Assembly: GCA_910578115.1 (NCBI GenBank)
Contig: CAJTPO010000006.1
Location: 73,379-137,378, forward strand
DNA length: 64,000 nt
Origin: an uncultured Lachnospiraceae bacterium
GTDB lineage: Bacteria; Bacillota; Clostridia; Lachnospirales; Lachnospiraceae
Direction of reading: 5' to 3'
This document shows, piece by piece, positions 62,829 through 64,000 of this stretch; within the stretch, counting starts at the first letter, position 1; each line of letters begins with the position of its first letter. Position numbers and translations under genes: made by a program. The notes under the pieces were generated by a model. That model made no database searches. It was not told where the DNA came from and was given only the letters and a program-made list of their open reading frames with translations.

Positions 62829-63950
62829 TCAAACATCTGCCAAATAATTATTATGCATATTGTATTTTTTTATTTCTCTTCCATGCTGTCTAAATTTAAA
62901 CTCCAGCAAATCTGACTTATCTGCTTCATGAGTAGACAGAATAATTTGTGCATCTCCAAATTGCTCCGCTAACAAATCTGCATACGAAAATGCACTGATA
63001 TCATCAATAGTTTGTAACGGATCATCAATCATAATTAAATTGATTGATTCATCCAAATCCAAAACACTTCTTACTGCCAACATAATTGAAAGCATAACGC
63101 CATTTAACTGCCCCGCACTTAAATATTCAAAAACATCATCATCCTTTTTTTCTGTCTCAAAAACAATCTGTGACGCTTTAATCCTTGCAATAACACCCAG
63201 ACCCATCGGATAATTTTGAATCACCTTTCCAGAATATACATATAGCGGAACTTTTATTCTTTCTACCAGCTTTGTTTGATATTCTTTACGCGCCTTCTTA
63301 TACGTATCTATGTATTTGTCTGTATATTCAATCATAATTGTATTAGATTTTTGTTTTTCGGCCAGTTCATCCTGCAAGCCTTTTATTCTCTCACAACATG
63401 CTGTCAATATACTTTGATAATCATCACTATAATAATCAGCAATATACGCTATCTTATCATTTATCTGTTCTAACGTATGCTGACTTCTGTCTGAATAATA
63501 TTCTATTAAAATATTATCATATTTAACAATTAGTTCGTCCTCGAAAATAGTAGCAAAAGCTCTCTGTTCTTCTTCTAAACTATTTTTTAATGCAAGAAAC
63601 GATTCTTCAAATTCCGCTTTTCCTACTGAATCAAAATAAAACTTCTTTTCTTCCAATATACCTTTTTCATCTGATCCGATATTAATTTTCAATAAGTTTT
63701 TTAATCTCTGATAATTTTTATAATCTTCAGAGTGCTCCTTTACCAAACTTTCAACTTCTGCTGTCCTTATTTCGAAATATTTATCTATTTCACTGTTAAT
63801 ATGCTGTAGATCATCCAAAATAACCTTATTGCTTTCTTTCAAAGCTTCTTCTGTTTCAAGAAATAGCTTCTCTATTTTTTCATCTTTCTGTCCGCAAAAA
63901 GGACAGATGTCTTTTTCCCATATTTGGCTTTGTATTCCTTCTTGAGTCGA
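62829..63950 (-). CDS. SMC/Rad50-like ATPase with CxxC hook motif, 3' exon of an intron-split gene
   Basis: 373 codons without a start: the frame opens at the end of a group II intron and is in phase. A CPFCGQKD motif (exon residues 16-23) resembles a zinc hook between coiled-coil arms. The coiled coil follows, then the ABC signature SAGQLNGVMLS, Walker B LIMIDDPLQTIDD and the H-loop IILSTHEAD. The Walker A half must lie in the first exon beyond the window. AT-rich codon use differs from the ICE backbone, suggesting separate acquisition. Similar ATPases occur in repair and phage defence. It ends 48 bp before the relaxase start. Confidence 0.8.
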   Translation of the reverse strand, partial: STQEGIQSQIWEKDICPFCGQKDEKIEKLFLETEEALKESNKVILDDLQHINSEIDKYFEIRTAEVESLVKEHSEDYKNYQRLKNLLKINIGSDEKGILEEKKFYFDSVGKAEFEESFLALKNSLEEEQRAFATIFEDELIVKYDNILIEYYSDRSQHTLEQINDKIAYIADYYSDDYQSILTACCERIKGLQDELAEKQKSNTIMIEYTDKYIDTYKKARKEYQTKLVERIKVPLYVYSGKVIQNYPMGLGVIARIKASQIVFETEKKDDDVFEYLSAGQLNGVMLSIMLAVRSVLDLDESINLIMIDDPLQTIDDISAFSYADLLAEQFGDAQIILSTHEADKSDLLEFKFRQHGREIKKYNMHNNYLADV

Positions 63951-64000
63951 GTAGACTTCCCCCTTGCGAAGGAAGCCCCTCTACAGAACCCGGCGTGCGG
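63951..64000 (-). mobile_element. 3' end of a group II intron (domains V-VI)
   Basis: On the minus strand CGCACGCCGGGTTC fits the 3' half of domain V, followed by a domain VI-like hairpin (GGGGCTTCC with GGGGGAAG) and the 3' terminal CTAC at 63951. The next base begins an open, in-phase exon. An in-frame TAG lies within the intron segment. The rest of the intron, including any reverse transcriptase, is outside the window. Confidence 0.75.

Larger units (their letters stand above)
23515..64000. mobile_element. Integrative conjugative element with carbohydrate cargo (right end outside window)
   Basis: A tyrosine integrase at the left end, a class B sortase with a surface protein, XRE and winged-helix regulators, SpoVG, an NlpC/P60 hydrolase, VirB4, PrgI, VirB6-like, Maff2/VirB2-like, VirD4, PcfB and a MOBP relaxase form a nearly complete Firmicutes conjugation element. 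The carbohydrate locus lies inside it. The left limit is approximate (between 23,206 and 23,749). No matching att repeat can be sought because the right end is missing. Confidence 0.85.

Overview
The window comes from a chromosome of a gut-type clostridium, most likely a Lachnospiraceae member. This is inferred from the low-to-mid GC content, the infC-rpmI-rplT order behind an attenuator leader, a T-box in front of thrS, DUF1540 and C_GCAxxG_C_C proteins, many Shine-Dalgarno sequences of the GGAGG type, and a Firmicutes-type conjugative element. No 16S or other species marker is present, so the species is not assigned.

Positions 1 to about 23,500 are core chromosome. They hold a cut ZIP metal transporter, a decayed AAA-ATPase/PD-(D/E)XK gene, a cyclase-family hydrolase, an Lhr-type helicase, cutC, a zinc alcohol dehydrogenase, a Spo0A-C-like small protein, an XRE regulator, tRNA-Val(CAC), an RlmD/RumA-type rRNA methyltransferase, tRNA-Pro(AGG), a thioesterase, pepD, infC-rpmI-rplT with its leader, a lipoprotein, a DUF1540 protein, a GT39-like membrane protein, thrS with T-box, a C_GCAxxG_C_C protein and a SEC-C protein. 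Almost all of these lie on the minus strand.

From about 23,500 to the right edge the window is one integrative conjugative element (ICE) whose right end lies outside. Its left end carries a tyrosine integrase, then a class B sortase and a 1290-residue repeat-rich surface protein that is its likely substrate. Next come a candidate 450-nt structured RNA framed by terminators, an XRE regulator and a PhoB-type winged-helix regulator that appears to start at AUA. At the other end lies the transfer module, read right to left: a zinc-hook ATPase gene interrupted by a group II intron, a MOBP-type relaxase that appears to start at AUC, two coiled-coil proteins, PcfB/DUF3801, VirD4, a Maff2/VirB2-like protein, VirB6-like, PrgI, a PIN toxin cassette, VirB4, an unknown protein, an NlpC/P60 wall hydrolase, an ArdC-like protein (probably frameshifted) and SpoVG.

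Between the two ICE halves (32.1-46.4 kb) sits a carbohydrate cargo locus: two GH3 enzymes (one with permuted domain order), a GH94 phosphorylase, a GPH sugar symporter, a clan GH-A hydrolase and a GH1 homologue in which both catalytic glutamates are aspartates, with a divergent AraC-type regulator. None of the enzymes has a signal peptide, so imported beta-linked oligosaccharides would be broken down inside the cell. Three promoters in the locus share one architecture: two TTNYAAT half-sites 20 bp apart, and a -10 hexamer exactly 20 bp further on. This is read here as the AraC protein's operator. The most interesting items are that regulon, the doubly substituted GH1, the candidate RNA, the two non-AUG starts in ICE control/transfer genes and the intron-split ATPase.
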